Positions 9,387 through 18,516 of a stretch of DNA of 64,000 nucleotides are shown here, piece by piece. Both the position numbers and the translations under genes were made by a program. Origin of the DNA: Candidatus Gastranaerophilales bacterium (GTDB lineage: Bacteria > Cyanobacteriota > Vampirovibrionia > Gastranaerophilales > Gastranaerophilaceae); assembly GCA_944325065.1 (NCBI GenBank), contig CALUYS010000001.1:219131-283130 (forward strand). The letters are read 5' to 3'. Numbering within the stretch: position 1 is the stretch's first letter; each line of letters opens with the position of its first letter. Under the pieces are notes generated by a model. The model was not told the DNA's origin. It worked only from the letters and a program-made list of their open reading frames with translations, and searched no databases.

Positions 9387-10244
9387 TTAATGACTTAGGT
9401 GAGTATAACTACCATTTATTTTACAAAATTTGACTTGCTTTTTTACACTAGATAAAGCAAGTTTTACATTCTCATCCAAAATATGACCTTTTAAATCAGC
9501 CAAAAACAAATACTCACCCAAATTTTTTCTTGAAGGACGTGAATCAATATATGTTAAGTTTATATTATATTGCTTAAAAATTTTTAAAATATCACACAAA
9601 GCACCTGGTTTATTTTGTGTTTCAAAAACAATATTTGTTTTTGAATTTATTGTATTTTTATTTTCAAATCTTGTTAAAAGAATAAATCTTGTTTGATTAT
9701 CTTTTTCATCATTTATTTCTTTTTCTAAAACATTTAAATCAAGTTCCAAAGCCAACTCAGAATTACCTATTGCTGCATATGTTTTATCAAGTTCTATTAA
9801 TTCATATATAGCTTCACTTGTTGAATTTTTTGATAATAATTTTGCAGTTTTAAAATTATTAAAAATATAATTTTCACACTGTTGAAGTGCCTGAGAATGA
9901 GATAAAATTGTTTTTATACTATTTTTATCACTAGATTTTGAAATAAGTGAATGGTTAATATTTAAAACATATTCTGCATAAAAAGTTATCTTGTCATCAT
10001 TTAATTCCATAATATTATTTATTGTTTCTTTAACAATCCCCTGAATTGAATTTTCAATTGGTACAATTGCAATTGAATATACATCGTTTTCAAAATTTTT
10101 AAGCAAAGTTTTTATATTCTTTTGTGCATTAAATTTTAATTTTTTTAAATTATAGAATTTTGAAAAAAATTTAACAGCAAGTGAAGAATATGACCCTCTT
10201 GGTCCTAAATAATAAACATTTTTTATATTTGTAAATTCATTCAT
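9387..10244 (-). CDS. pheA: Prephenate dehydratase with ACT regulatory domain
   Basis: The enzyme decarboxylates and dehydrates prephenate to phenylpyruvate, the step that commits chorismate to phenylalanine. From the ATG at 10244 the protein has 285 residues. It opens with YLGPRGSYSSLAVKFF, contains the catalytic-region DNQTRFILL, and ends in an ACT domain (KPGALCDILKIF, then DSRPSRKNLGEYLF) that normally binds Phe for feedback inhibition. There is no chorismate mutase domain, so it is the monofunctional type. A longer frame back to a TTG at 10301 exists but would overlap the divergent mutase gene's ribosome site, and its extra 19 residues do not match the family. The start is therefore placed at 10244. 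Confidence 0.94.
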   Translation of the reverse strand: MNEFTNIKNVYYLGPRGSYSSLAVKFFSKFYNLKKLKFNAQKNIKTLLKNFENDVYSIAIVPIENSIQGIVKETINNIMELNDDKITFYAEYVLNINHSLISKSSDKNSIKTILSHSQALQQCENYIFNNFKTAKLLSKNSTSEAIYELIELDKTYAAIGNSELALELDLNVLEKEINDEKDNQTRFILLTRFENKNTINSKTNIVFETQNKPGALCDILKIFKQYNINLTYIDSRPSRKNLGEYLFLADLKGHILDENVKLALSSVKKQVKFCKINGSYTHLSH

Positions 10245-10304
10245 TTGTAAAAATATACCTTTTATTTTAGAATATAAAAATATTTTACACAAAAGAGGCA
10301 AATT

Positions 10305-11711
10305 ATGGCAAATATTAAATTTGGAACAGACGGTTGGAGAGCAAAAATAAACGAAGATTTTAATTATAACAATATAAAAATTGTTGTTTTAGCTATTATT
10401 AAGTATGTTAATAAACACTATTCAAAAGAAAATAAGCCTATATTTTATATAGGTTATGATGGAAGAAAAAACGGTTTTGAATTTGCAAAATATACGGCTA
10501 AGATTATCTCAAATTATGGAAATTACAATGTTGAAGTGTCAAAAATTGTTTGCCCAACACCTGTATTAGCTTTTCAAGCAAAGTTAAAAAACGGACTTGG
10601 AATAATGTTTACAGCAAGTCATAATCCACCAAACTACCAGGGATTGAAATTTATACCTGATTATGGTGGACCAGCTGGAGATGATATAACAAATGAAATA
10701 GTTGAAAATATAAAAAGAATACAAAAAAATAATATTGATATAGATATTAATTTAAACTTAGATAATAATAATTATAAACTTTCATCGTTTAAAGATGAAT
10801 ATTTTGAACACATAGAAAAAATTGTTGACTTTAAAAAAATAAAAGCATTGAGAACTCACATAATTATCAATTTTCTTCATAGTGCAACAATTGGGTACCT
10901 TGACGAATTACTAAAACGAAATGATATAAAATTTGAAAAATATAATGACAATTTTGATTCAAATTTTGGTGGCAATATGCCTGATCCCAAACCAAAATAT
11001 TTGGAAGATTTAATGTTAAAAATAAAGAATAAACGAAATACAATAGGACTTTCAAATGATGGTGATGGAGATAGATTTGGAGCCATAAATGAACTTGGAG
11101 AATATGTTTCTCCAAATGAAATTATGGGGATATTGCTTAAACATCTTATAAATAATAAAGGATATAAAGGTTCGTTGATAAAAACAATAGCTTCTTCAAC
11201 TATGCTTAATATTCTGACTCATAAATTAAATATACCCTTAATTGAAACAAAGGTAGGATTTAAATGGTTAGGCTATGAAATGAGGAAAAATGAAACAATA
11301 ATTGCAGGCGAAGAGTCAGGTGGTCTGTCAATAGGTAAACATATACCCGAAAAAGACGGGATTATTGCTAATTTACTTATCTTAGAAGCAATGGCCTATG
11401 AAAATAAACCATTATATATACTTCAAAAAGAACTCAACGATTTTGTTGGTTATACTTTCATAAATGACCGTATTGATATTGATTTAGGGAAATGTTCTAA
11501 AAATATTAGTAAAAATGATTTTATCCAATTATTTAAAAACGACACAACAAAAATATCTAATCTTGAAGGTTTAAAAATATATTTAGATAATGATTTAAGT
11601 TGGATTCTTGTTAGAAAAAGTGGGACAGAACCGTTTTTACGTGTTTATATAGAATCATACAGTAAAAAAAGATTATGTGAGATTAAGGAAAAAATAAAGA
11701 TGATTTTATAA
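10305..11711 (+). CDS. Phosphoglucomutase/phosphomannomutase family protein (alpha-D-phosphohexomutase)
   Basis: The protein interconverts sugar 1- and 6-phosphates through a phosphoserine. The 468 residues contain the catalytic TASHNPP (Ser105), the metal loop DGDGDR (252-257), the sugar-binding GEESGG and the C-terminal phosphate-binding RKSGTEPFLRVY, in the right order. The active-site set is complete. Glucose is the most likely sugar, because glgC, which consumes glucose 1-phosphate, lies nearby, but mannose or glucosamine specificity cannot be excluded. AGAGG lies 6 nt before the ATG. The gene is divergent from pheA and its 3' end overlaps the convergent gpsA by 6 bp. Confidence 0.92.
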   Translation: MANIKFGTDGWRAKINEDFNYNNIKIVVLAIIKYVNKHYSKENKPIFYIGYDGRKNGFEFAKYTAKIISNYGNYNVEVSKIVCPTPVLAFQAKLKNGLGIMFTASHNPPNYQGLKFIPDYGGPAGDDITNEIVENIKRIQKNNIDIDINLNLDNNNYKLSSFKDEYFEHIEKIVDFKKIKALRTHIIINFLHSATIGYLDELLKRNDIKFEKYNDNFDSNFGGNMPDPKPKYLEDLMLKIKNKRNTIGLSNDGDGDRFGAINELGEYVSPNEIMGILLKHLINNKGYKGSLIKTIASSTMLNILTHKLNIPLIETKVGFKWLGYEMRKNETIIAGEESGGLSIGKHIPEKDGIIANLLILEAMAYENKPLYILQKELNDFVGYTFINDRIDIDLGKCSKNISKNDFIQLFKNDTTKISNLEGLKIYLDNDLSWILVRKSGTEPFLRVYIESYSKKRLCEIKEKIKMIL

Positions 11712-12695
11712 TTCATTTTCGTCTTTTAACTTCCTATTCATAAGTTTATTTAAAACATCAATTGGTGAAATATCTGTATAAATAGCTTCGTATATAGCAT
11801 TTGAAATCGGAGTTTGAATATTATATTTTTTACCTATTTCACAAATAGCTTTTGATGTTTTAACGCCTTCAGCAACTTGTCCAAGTGTTTTTAGAATATC
11901 ATCAATTTTCATACCTTGTCCTAACATTTGTCCGACTTTAAAATTTCTAGATTGAGGACTAGAAGCAGTAGCAATAAGATCACCTAATCCTGACAAACCA
12001 TATAATGTTTGAATATTTGCACCATAAACTTTAGCGACACGGACAATTTCAGCAATACCACGTGTAATAAGAGAACCTTTAGCGTTTTCACCTAAATTCA
12101 TTGCATTTGCAAACCCTGATGCAATAGCAATAACATTTTTTAAACTACCTCCCAATTCAACTCCTATTGTATCATTACTAGCATAAAGTCTAAACTTTGA
12201 TGGTACGTTAAATATTTTTTGTAAATCATTTGCAAGATTTATATTTTTACAAGCAATACAAGCAGCTGTTGGTTTACCGTCTAAAATTTCAGAACTTAAT
12301 GTAGGACCTGACAAAATAGCATATCTTTGCTTTGGAAAAATTTCCTCAATAACTTGTGAAATTGTTTTTAAACTTGGAAATTCAAGTCCTTTTGAAGCGT
12401 TTATTAATATTTGATTTGCGTTTAATTTTAGATTGTTTAGCACTTCTCGAATGCCGCTTGAAGCAACGCATAAAATAATATAATTAGAATCCAAAATAGC
12501 TTTATTAATATTAGATGTAAAATTTATATTATCTGGAAATTTAATTGAATATGTTGAATTAAATTGCTTTGAATTATTAAATTCATTGATTTTTTGAACG
12601 TTTCGACCCCAAACACATATCTCATCAAAATTATTTGCAAACAGCCATGCTTGACATAACCCCCAAGCTCCATAACCTAAAATTGTAAGTTTCAT
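11706..12695 (-). CDS. gpsA: NAD(P)-dependent glycerol-3-phosphate dehydrogenase
   Basis: GpsA reduces dihydroxyacetone phosphate to sn-glycerol 3-phosphate for phospholipid synthesis. The 329-residue protein starts with the Rossmann motif LGYGAWG, followed by NASKGLE and LSGPTLSSEI. The catalytic and substrate region ELGGSLKNVIAIASGFANAMNLGENAKG and the late GLSGLGDLIATA motif are intact. Length is normal. AGAGGA precedes the ATG with 5-6 nt spacing. It is convergent with the mutase gene (6 bp overlap) and divergent from recA. Confidence 0.95.
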   Translation of the reverse strand: MKLTILGYGAWGLCQAWLFANNFDEICVWGRNVQKINEFNNSKQFNSTYSIKFPDNINFTSNINKAILDSNYIILCVASSGIREVLNNLKLNANQILINASKGLEFPSLKTISQVIEEIFPKQRYAILSGPTLSSEILDGKPTAACIACKNINLANDLQKIFNVPSKFRLYASNDTIGVELGGSLKNVIAIASGFANAMNLGENAKGSLITRGIAEIVRVAKVYGANIQTLYGLSGLGDLIATASSPQSRNFKVGQMLGQGMKIDDILKTLGQVAEGVKTSKAICEIGKKYNIQTPISNAIYEAIYTDISPIDVLNKLMNRKLKDENEL

Positions 12696-12773
12696 TAATT
12701 CCTCTTATTATAATTATATCCTTTTTTAAGTATTATATTATCAAATATTAAATTTTAAAACTTTGTAAATTTT

Positions 12774-12802
12774 TTGTATAAAATATTTTAATAAAGTATA
12801 AT
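12774..12802 (+). promoter_or_regulatory. Promoter of recA
   Basis: TTGTAT (12774-12779), a 17-nt spacer and a perfect TATAAT (12797-12802) precede recA by 38 nt. I see no LexA box of either the Gram-positive (GAAC-N4-GTTC) or enterobacterial type around it, so SOS control is not evident. Confidence 0.6.
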
Positions 12803-12840
12803 AAAAAATAAATAATAAAAATAAAAAAGGAGTATAAAGC

Positions 12841-13905
12841 ATGGCAACTGTAAAAGTTGGGAAAGATAAAACAAGGATAGTTATTGCACCACCTGAAGAA
12901 AAAAATAAAGCACTTCAACTTGCAATTGATAAAATAGAAAAAGATTTTGGAAAAGGTTCAATAATGAAACTTGGAGAAAGAAGTTTGGTTTCTGTTGAAG
13001 CAATACCAACAGGTGCATTAAGTGTAGATGTTGCTTTAGGTATTGGTGGTGTACCACGTGGTCGTATTATTGAAATATATGGACCAGAAAGTAGTGGAAA
13101 AACAACTTTAGCACAACATATTGTTGCAGAATGTCAACAACGAGGTGGTATTGCAGCTTTTATTGATGCAGAACACGCTTTGGATCCTGAATATGCAAGA
13201 CGTTTAGGAGTTAATGTTGATGAATTGCTTATTTCTCAACCGGATACAGGTGAACAAGCATTAGAAATAGCTGAAGAACTTGTACGTTCAAGTGCAATTG
13301 ATGTTGTTGTTATTGACTCTGTTGCAGCACTTGTACCAAAAGCTGAAATTGATGGGACAATGGAAGATCAACAAATGGGGCTTCAGGCACGTTTAATGTC
13401 AAAAGCTTTAAGAAAATTAACAGGTGTTGTTGGTAAAACTAATACTACAGTTATTTTTATAAATCAACTTCGTCAAAAAATAGGTGGATATGGATTATCT
13501 GAAACTACAGCAGGTGGAAATGCTTTAAAATATTATGCGAGCGTTCGTCTTGATATACGTAAAATTGAAACATTAAAAAAAGACGAAAAAGAATATGGTA
13601 ATCGTGTTAAAGTAAAAGTTGTTAAAAATAAAGTCGCACCGCCTTTTAGAATTGGTGAGTTTGATCTTATTTATGGTGAAGGTATTTGTAAAATAAGCTC
13701 AATAATTGACATGGCTGTTAATTTTGAAATAATAAATAAAGCTGGTGCTTGGTTTAGTTACGGAGAAACAAAATTAGGTCAGGGCAAAGAAAAAGCAAAG
13801 GAATTTTTAAAAGAAAATCCTCAAATTTTAGAGCAAATTGAAACATTAATAAGAGAAAAATTAAATCCACAAGTACAACAACAAAATATAGAAAAGGAAG
13901 AATAA
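12841..13905 (+). CDS. recA: Recombinase A
   Basis: RecA forms filaments on single-stranded DNA, catalyses strand exchange and activates SOS-type self-cleavage. The 354-residue protein has Walker A GPESSGKT at 81-88, the Walker B strand [12 protein letters not shown], the L1-region [17 protein letters not shown] and the L2-region [10 protein letters not shown]. The length is normal, with a Gln/Glu-rich C-terminal tail. It resembles cyanobacterial RecA in places such as [19 protein letters not shown]; this is an impression, not a computed similarity. AAGGAG lies 8-9 nt before the ATG. metG follows after 6 nt and prfB after that, so the three probably share a transcript. Confidence 0.98.
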   Translation: MATVKVGKDKTRIVIAPPEEKNKALQLAIDKIEKDFGKGSIMKLGERSLVSVEAIPTGALSVDVALGIGGVPRGRIIEIYGPESSGKTTLAQHIVAECQQRGGIAAFIDAEHALDPEYARRLGVNVDELLISQPDTGEQALEIAEELVRSSAIDVVVIDSVAALVPKAEIDGTMEDQQMGLQARLMSKALRKLTGVVGKTNTTVIFINQLRQKIGGYGLSETTAGGNALKYYASVRLDIRKIETLKKDEKEYGNRVKVKVVKNKVAPPFRIGEFDLIYGEGICKISSIIDMAVNFEIINKAGAWFSYGETKLGQGKEKAKEFLKENPQILEQIETLIREKLNPQVQQQNIEKEE

Positions 13906-13911
13906 AAAATA

Positions 13912-15471
13912 ATGAACGAAAATTTTTATATTACAACTGCTATTGATTATGTAAATGGGAAGGCACATATTGGTCATGCTTTTGAGAAAATTTTAACAGA
14001 TGTAATATACCGTCATTTTAAACAACGTTTTGATAAAACAATGTTTTTAACTGGAACTGATGAACATGGTATAAAAATACAAAAAACAGCTAAAAGTTTA
14101 AATATTTTACCTATTGAATTATGTAATCAAAACGTCGAGTCATTTAAAAATAGTTGGAAACTTTTAGATATAAACTATGACAAATTTATTCGTACAACTT
14201 CCGACGAACACAAAAAAATCGTTCAAAAAATATTTGAAAAGCTTTTAAAACAAGGTGATATCTATAAACATTCATATAAAGGCTTATACTGTAGTGGTTG
14301 TGAATGTTTTTTAAACGAAAAAGATTTAGAAAATGGTTTATGTCCAACTCATTTAAAAAAACCAGAAATAGTAGAAGAAGAAAATTATTTCTTTAAACTT
14401 ACAAAATATAAAGATGCAATTATAAATCATATAAAAAATAATCCTAGCTTTATAATACCTTCATTTCGTGCAAATGAAGTTCTAAATCAGTTGGAAAATA
14501 TTGAAGATATTTCAGTTTCTCGTTCAATAAATAATGTAAACTGGGGAATACCAGTATTAAGTGATAGTAGCCAAATTATTTACGTTTGGATTGATGCTTT
14601 GTCAAATTATATAACAGCTTTAGGTTATGACCCAGATAAAGAAGAACAAAATGAAACATTCAAAACTTTCTGGCCTGCAACCTGTCAAGTTATAGGTAAA
14701 GATATATTAAAATTTCATTCAATTTATTGGATTGCTTTGCTTATGGCACTTAATTTACCGCTTCCAAAACATATTTTAGCTCATGGATGGATAACAATAG
14801 ATGAAACTAAAATGTCAAAATCATTAGGAAATGTTTTATCTCCTGAGAATATATTAAATAGTTTTAAGCTTGAAACTCCAGATGCTTTTCGCTATTACAT
14901 TTCAAGCTGTGCAAATTGTGGAAAAGACGGAAATTATAGCGACATTGATTTTAAAGAAAAAGTTAATGCTGATTTAGCAAATAATATGGGGAATTTATTA
15001 AACCGTTCATTAAATATTCTTATCAAATATTTTGATGGTGAAATAAAAGATGAATTCATTGTTGAAAATGAAATAATAAAAATAGCTAAAAATACAATTA
15101 ATAAAGTCATTGAAAATTTTGATAAATTTCAAGTTGCAGAAGCTACTTTTGAAATTATGACACTTCTTAACGTAGCTAATAAATACATAAATGACCAAGC
15201 TCCTTGGAGTCTTGCCAAAAATGGTAACTTAAAGGAAGCAGGCATTGTTTTATACAATGTCCTTGAAGTGATGAGGTATGTTTCGGTCTTAATTTATCCT
15301 TATTGTCCAAATATTGCTTCAAATATTGCTAAACAATTAAAAACAAATATTAATATTAAGCTTTGTGACCTAGGTAAAAATAATCTTAAAGCCGGTAAAA
15401 TTATAACAAAAGAAGAAATAATCCCTGTGTTTTTACGACTTGATAGTGAATTTGCTCAAAATAAAAAATAG
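13912..15471 (+). CDS. metG: Methionyl-tRNA synthetase
   Basis: MetG charges initiator and elongator tRNA-Met. The 519 residues carry HIGH at 19-22 and KMSKS at 300-304, framing a class Ia catalytic core. A connective-peptide zinc knuckle is partly retained (CSGCECF, then CPTH), giving three Cys and one His. The anticodon-binding helical domain follows, with the NQAPWSLAK motif typical of MetRS. There is no C-terminal EMAP/Trbp-like tRNA-binding extension, so this is the short form. It begins 6 nt after the recA stop. Confidence 0.96.
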   Translation: MNENFYITTAIDYVNGKAHIGHAFEKILTDVIYRHFKQRFDKTMFLTGTDEHGIKIQKTAKSLNILPIELCNQNVESFKNSWKLLDINYDKFIRTTSDEHKKIVQKIFEKLLKQGDIYKHSYKGLYCSGCECFLNEKDLENGLCPTHLKKPEIVEEENYFFKLTKYKDAIINHIKNNPSFIIPSFRANEVLNQLENIEDISVSRSINNVNWGIPVLSDSSQIIYVWIDALSNYITALGYDPDKEEQNETFKTFWPATCQVIGKDILKFHSIYWIALLMALNLPLPKHILAHGWITIDETKMSKSLGNVLSPENILNSFKLETPDAFRYYISSCANCGKDGNYSDIDFKEKVNADLANNMGNLLNRSLNILIKYFDGEIKDEFIVENEIIKIAKNTINKVIENFDKFQVAEATFEIMTLLNVANKYINDQAPWSLAKNGNLKEAGIVLYNVLEVMRYVSVLIYPYCPNIASNIAKQLKTNINIKLCDLGKNNLKAGKIITKEEIIPVFLRLDSEFAQNKK

Positions 15472-15486
15472 GATGAATTTCAAAAT

Positions 15487-16587
15487 ATGCAGTTTCAAAC
15501 AAGTCAAGATTTTAATATCGTTATTGAAAAATATAAAAACGCTGTTCAATTTTTTGATTTAGAAAAAATAAAAACAGAAATAGCTCTTTTACAAAAAGAA
15601 CTGGAAAACCCTAAAATTTGGAATAATCAAAAAGAAGCACAGGAACTTTCTCAAAATTTGAAAGAAAACAAAGGCAAACTTGAAATGCTAAATTTCTGGC
15701 AAAGTCTTTATGATGATATAGTTGTTTTAAAAGATTTATTTGAAACTGACATTGAGTTTAAAGATGAAGCAATTTTAAAGGCAAATAAACTCAATGAAGA
15801 GTTGAATAAGTTTGAAACCGAGCAAAAGTTGAACGGTGAATACGATAAAAGTAATGCAATAATAACAGTCATTTCAGGTGCAGGTGGCACAGATGCTCAG
15901 GATTGGGCTTCAATGTTGTTGAGAATGTATTTAAGGTGGGCTGAAAAACGAAAATATAAAACAGAAATGCTTGAAAAACAAGACGGGGATGAAGCCGGTA
16001 TAAAAAGTGCAACTTTAAAAGTTGAAGGTAAGTTTGCATTTGGATATTTAAAAGCAGAAAGAGGTGTTCATAGACTTGTCAGGATTTCTCCATTTAATGC
16101 AAATGGTAAAAGACAAACTAGTTTTGCTTCTCTTGAAGTTTCACCATTGATTGAAAATTTAGATAAAAAAATAGAAATACCGCAAGATGAAATTGAAATT
16201 GAAACCATGCGTTCAGGGGGTGCTGGTGGACAGAATGTAAATAAAGTTGAAACTGCAGTAAGAATTTATCATAAACCTACTGGTATTATTGTTAAATGTC
16301 AACAACAACGCTCTCAACTTCAAAATAAAGAAACAGCACTTCAAATTTTAGCTTCAAAATTACTTGCTATTAAACAAGCTCAACACGAAGCAAAACTCTT
16401 ACAACTAAAAGGTGAAAATGTAGATGTTAATTTTGGTTCCCAAATCCGTTCTTATGTCTTTCATCCATACAAAATGGTCAAAGACCATCGTACCAACTTT
16501 GAAGTTTCAAATATTGATGCAATTATGGATGGCGATATTGATGAGTTTATTGAAAGCTATTTAAAATTTAAAGCTTTAAATGCTTAA
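15487..16587 (+). CDS. prfB: Peptide chain release factor 2
   Basis: RF2 reads UAA and UGA and triggers peptide release. The 366-residue protein has the SPF codon-recognition tripeptide at 201-203, which marks RF2 rather than RF1, and the GGQ catalytic motif at 247-249. The frame is continuous. The position corresponding to the programmed +1 frameshift of many prfB genes (CUU UGA C) reads TTT TTT GAT at codons 22-24, with no in-frame stop. Autoregulation by frameshifting is therefore absent. AGGA lies about 13 nt before the ATG. It follows metG closely and is convergent with the aquaporin gene. Confidence 0.96.
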   Translation: MQFQTSQDFNIVIEKYKNAVQFFDLEKIKTEIALLQKELENPKIWNNQKEAQELSQNLKENKGKLEMLNFWQSLYDDIVVLKDLFETDIEFKDEAILKANKLNEELNKFETEQKLNGEYDKSNAIITVISGAGGTDAQDWASMLLRMYLRWAEKRKYKTEMLEKQDGDEAGIKSATLKVEGKFAFGYLKAERGVHRLVRISPFNANGKRQTSFASLEVSPLIENLDKKIEIPQDEIEIETMRSGGAGGQNVNKVETAVRIYHKPTGIIVKCQQQRSQLQNKETALQILASKLLAIKQAQHEAKLLQLKGENVDVNFGSQIRSYVFHPYKMVKDHRTNFEVSNIDAIMDGDIDEFIESYLKFKALNA

Positions 16588-16594
16588 TTTGTTC

Positions 16595-17221
16595 TTATTC
16601 ATCTATTGTTAATCTAAAAACTAAAGCTGCAGCTATTGAACCTAAAAAATTTGCAACAATAGTTAATCCTATAAGCCCCCACGATGCAAGACCTATAATT
16701 CCTAATCCTATTGCAACTGCGGGATTAAATGCTGTTAAACATATTGTACTAACAGCAAATATACCTGTTGTTACTGAAGAACCTATAGCAAAACCATAAA
16801 ACGAATTGCCATCTACACGGTATGATGTTGCTGTCATTAATACTACATAACATAAAACAAATGTAAATATAAATTCTGCTATCATCATATTTTTAATATT
16901 AAATGTTAACATTTCACTATTGCCATTTGACATATTTAAAGCAAGATAAGCTGCTAGTGATGCACCTATAATTTGAAATATCATATATGGTATTAATCTT
17001 TTATAAGATAATGCTCCACGTATTGATGCAGCGAGTGAAACAGCTGGATTAAAATGCCCACCTGAAACCTGTCCTAACGCATAAACCATTATCATTAATG
17101 CAAACCCTATTGCTATTGCACCTATTACACTTGATGATGGCAGTAATATTACACACGCTATTGTGAACATTAAAATAAATGCTCCTATAAACTCCGCTAT
17201 ATAACGTCTTATGTTTTCCAT
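16595..17221 (-). CDS. MIP-family channel (aquaporin/glycerol facilitator type)
   Basis: The 208-residue protein has six hydrophobic segments and the two half-helix NPA motifs of major intrinsic proteins, at 58-60 (HFNPAVSL) and 166-168 (FNPAVAIG). In most aquaporins the second NPA is followed by the selectivity-filter Arg (NPAR). Here the residue is Val, so the ar/R constriction is altered and permeation may differ from that of AqpZ. It is short but complete. GAGGT lies 7 nt before the ATG at 17221. It probably moves water or small neutral solutes across the inner membrane; the substrate cannot be fixed from sequence alone. Confidence 0.85.
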   Translation of the reverse strand: MENIRRYIAEFIGAFILMFTIACVILLPSSSVIGAIAIGFALMIMVYALGQVSGGHFNPAVSLAASIRGALSYKRLIPYMIFQIIGASLAAYLALNMSNGNSEMLTFNIKNMMIAEFIFTFVLCYVVLMTATSYRVDGNSFYGFAIGSSVTTGIFAVSTICLTAFNPAVAIGLGIIGLASWGLIGLTIVANFLGSIAAALVFRLTIDE

Positions 17222-17304
17222 ATTTTTACCTCATTTCAAATTAACATATAATAATTTAACAAAAATAATTATTTTTTTAATCACCACATTAATTATTTAA
17301 TAGT

Positions 17305-18516
17305 TTAATTATTATTTATAAATTGAGATAAAATATTTTTTAAAAGTTTTATATTTTCTGTTTGATGCACACGTGTTAAACAGGCTCCATTATTTAAAGC
17401 AAGAGTGTTATAAACAACTGTTGCATAATCAAGTTCTTCTTTTTTTGATGTATTAAATAATTTAGTAATAAAACTTTTTCGCGATAATGCAATAAGTATT
17501 GGTTTGTTTATAGATTTAAAATCTTCTAACCTTTTTATAATCTCAATATTTTGATTTTCTGTTTTGCCAAACCCAATTCCAGGATCAATTATAATTTTCT
17601 TGAGTCCTTTTTCTTCTAAAAAATCTACTTTTTTCTTTAAGTATAAATAAATATCGTCAATTAAATTTTTATATTTTGTTTTATTTTGCATATCATCAGG
17701 AGTCGAAGGACTGTGTGTGATAATATAAATTTTGTTATATTTTTTAATAAAATCAATCATTTTTTTGTCATAATCGCCTGAAGAAACATCGTTTATTATA
17801 TCAACGTTACTATCAAGTGAAAACCTTGCGACTTCCTCGCTTCTTGTATCAATACTAAGTGGCAAGAATGGAAATTCTCTCACAATTTCTTTTAAAATAT
17901 GCTTAAGCCTTTTTATTTGTTCAGAACTTTCGACTTCTTTTGCTCCAGGTTGTGTTGATTCAGCACCTATATCTAAAATATCAATCCCATTTTCAACCAT
18001 CAATTCAACTTGTTTTAAAGCATCTTTAAGTTTTATAAATAAACCACCATCTGAAAAAGAATCAGGCGTGATATTTAAAATACCCATAACATATTTTTTA
18101 TTTTGAAAATCAAACTCTTTATTTTTGATTTGCCATACTTTTAAATTTCTGTTTATATTATTCTGAATAAGTTGTGCAATTTCTTTCATTCTAAAAGGTT
18201 GAAGTTTTAGTTTTTCAACAATCTTTTTTAAAATAGAATAAGAAGCGACAACAATACAATCGGTATAATCAACTTCATTTAAAAGTACACCACGACTCAA
18301 AGCACAATCGGAACCTAGAGAAAGACAAATTTGTTTCAAAATAGTTGCTTCATGAGGTTTTAAATTAAAAAGTTTTATCGATTTATACTTATATTTTTGG
18401 CAAGCACAATTTATATATGAAGCATCGAAATCAACACTTTGAAGTTCTCTAGTCATATTTTTTTCATTTAAATCTTTAATATAAATTGTATTTTTATAAT
18501 CTCTACAACTTTTCAT
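17305..18516 (-). CDS. folP: Dihydropteroate synthase with N-terminal extension
   Basis: FolP joins p-aminobenzoate to 6-hydroxymethyl-dihydropterin diphosphate in folate synthesis. The canonical core begins near residue 140 with MGILNITPDSFSDGG and continues with DIGAESTQPGA, PLSIDTRS, DVSSGDYD and IIDPGIGFGKT, and it looks complete. About 140 residues precede it, more than in a minimal DHPS of about 280 residues. This part contains several Cys and no motif I recognise; a similar prefix occurs in some bacterial DHPS proteins. The start overlaps the end of proA by 14 nt, so translation is probably coupled. The closest purine-rich stretch is far upstream. Confidence 0.93.
   Translation of the reverse strand: MKSCRDYKNTIYIKDLNEKNMTRELQSVDFDASYINCACQKYKYKSIKLFNLKPHEATILKQICLSLGSDCALSRGVLLNEVDYTDCIVVASYSILKKIVEKLKLQPFRMKEIAQLIQNNINRNLKVWQIKNKEFDFQNKKYVMGILNITPDSFSDGGLFIKLKDALKQVELMVENGIDILDIGAESTQPGAKEVESSEQIKRLKHILKEIVREFPFLPLSIDTRSEEVARFSLDSNVDIINDVSSGDYDKKMIDFIKKYNKIYIITHSPSTPDDMQNKTKYKNLIDDIYLYLKKKVDFLEEKGLKKIIIDPGIGFGKTENQNIEIIKRLEDFKSINKPILIALSRKSFITKLFNTSKKEELDYATVVYNTLALNNGACLTRVHQTENIKLLKNILSQFINNN

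Noticed and set aside
10245..10301. Upstream extension of pheA to a TTG at 10301
   Set aside because: The extra 19 residues are outside the conserved family start and would run into the divergent gene's ribosome site.
12696..12840. LexA-type operator upstream of recA
   Set aside because: No GAAC-N4-GTTC or CTG-N10-CAG dyad is present near the promoter.
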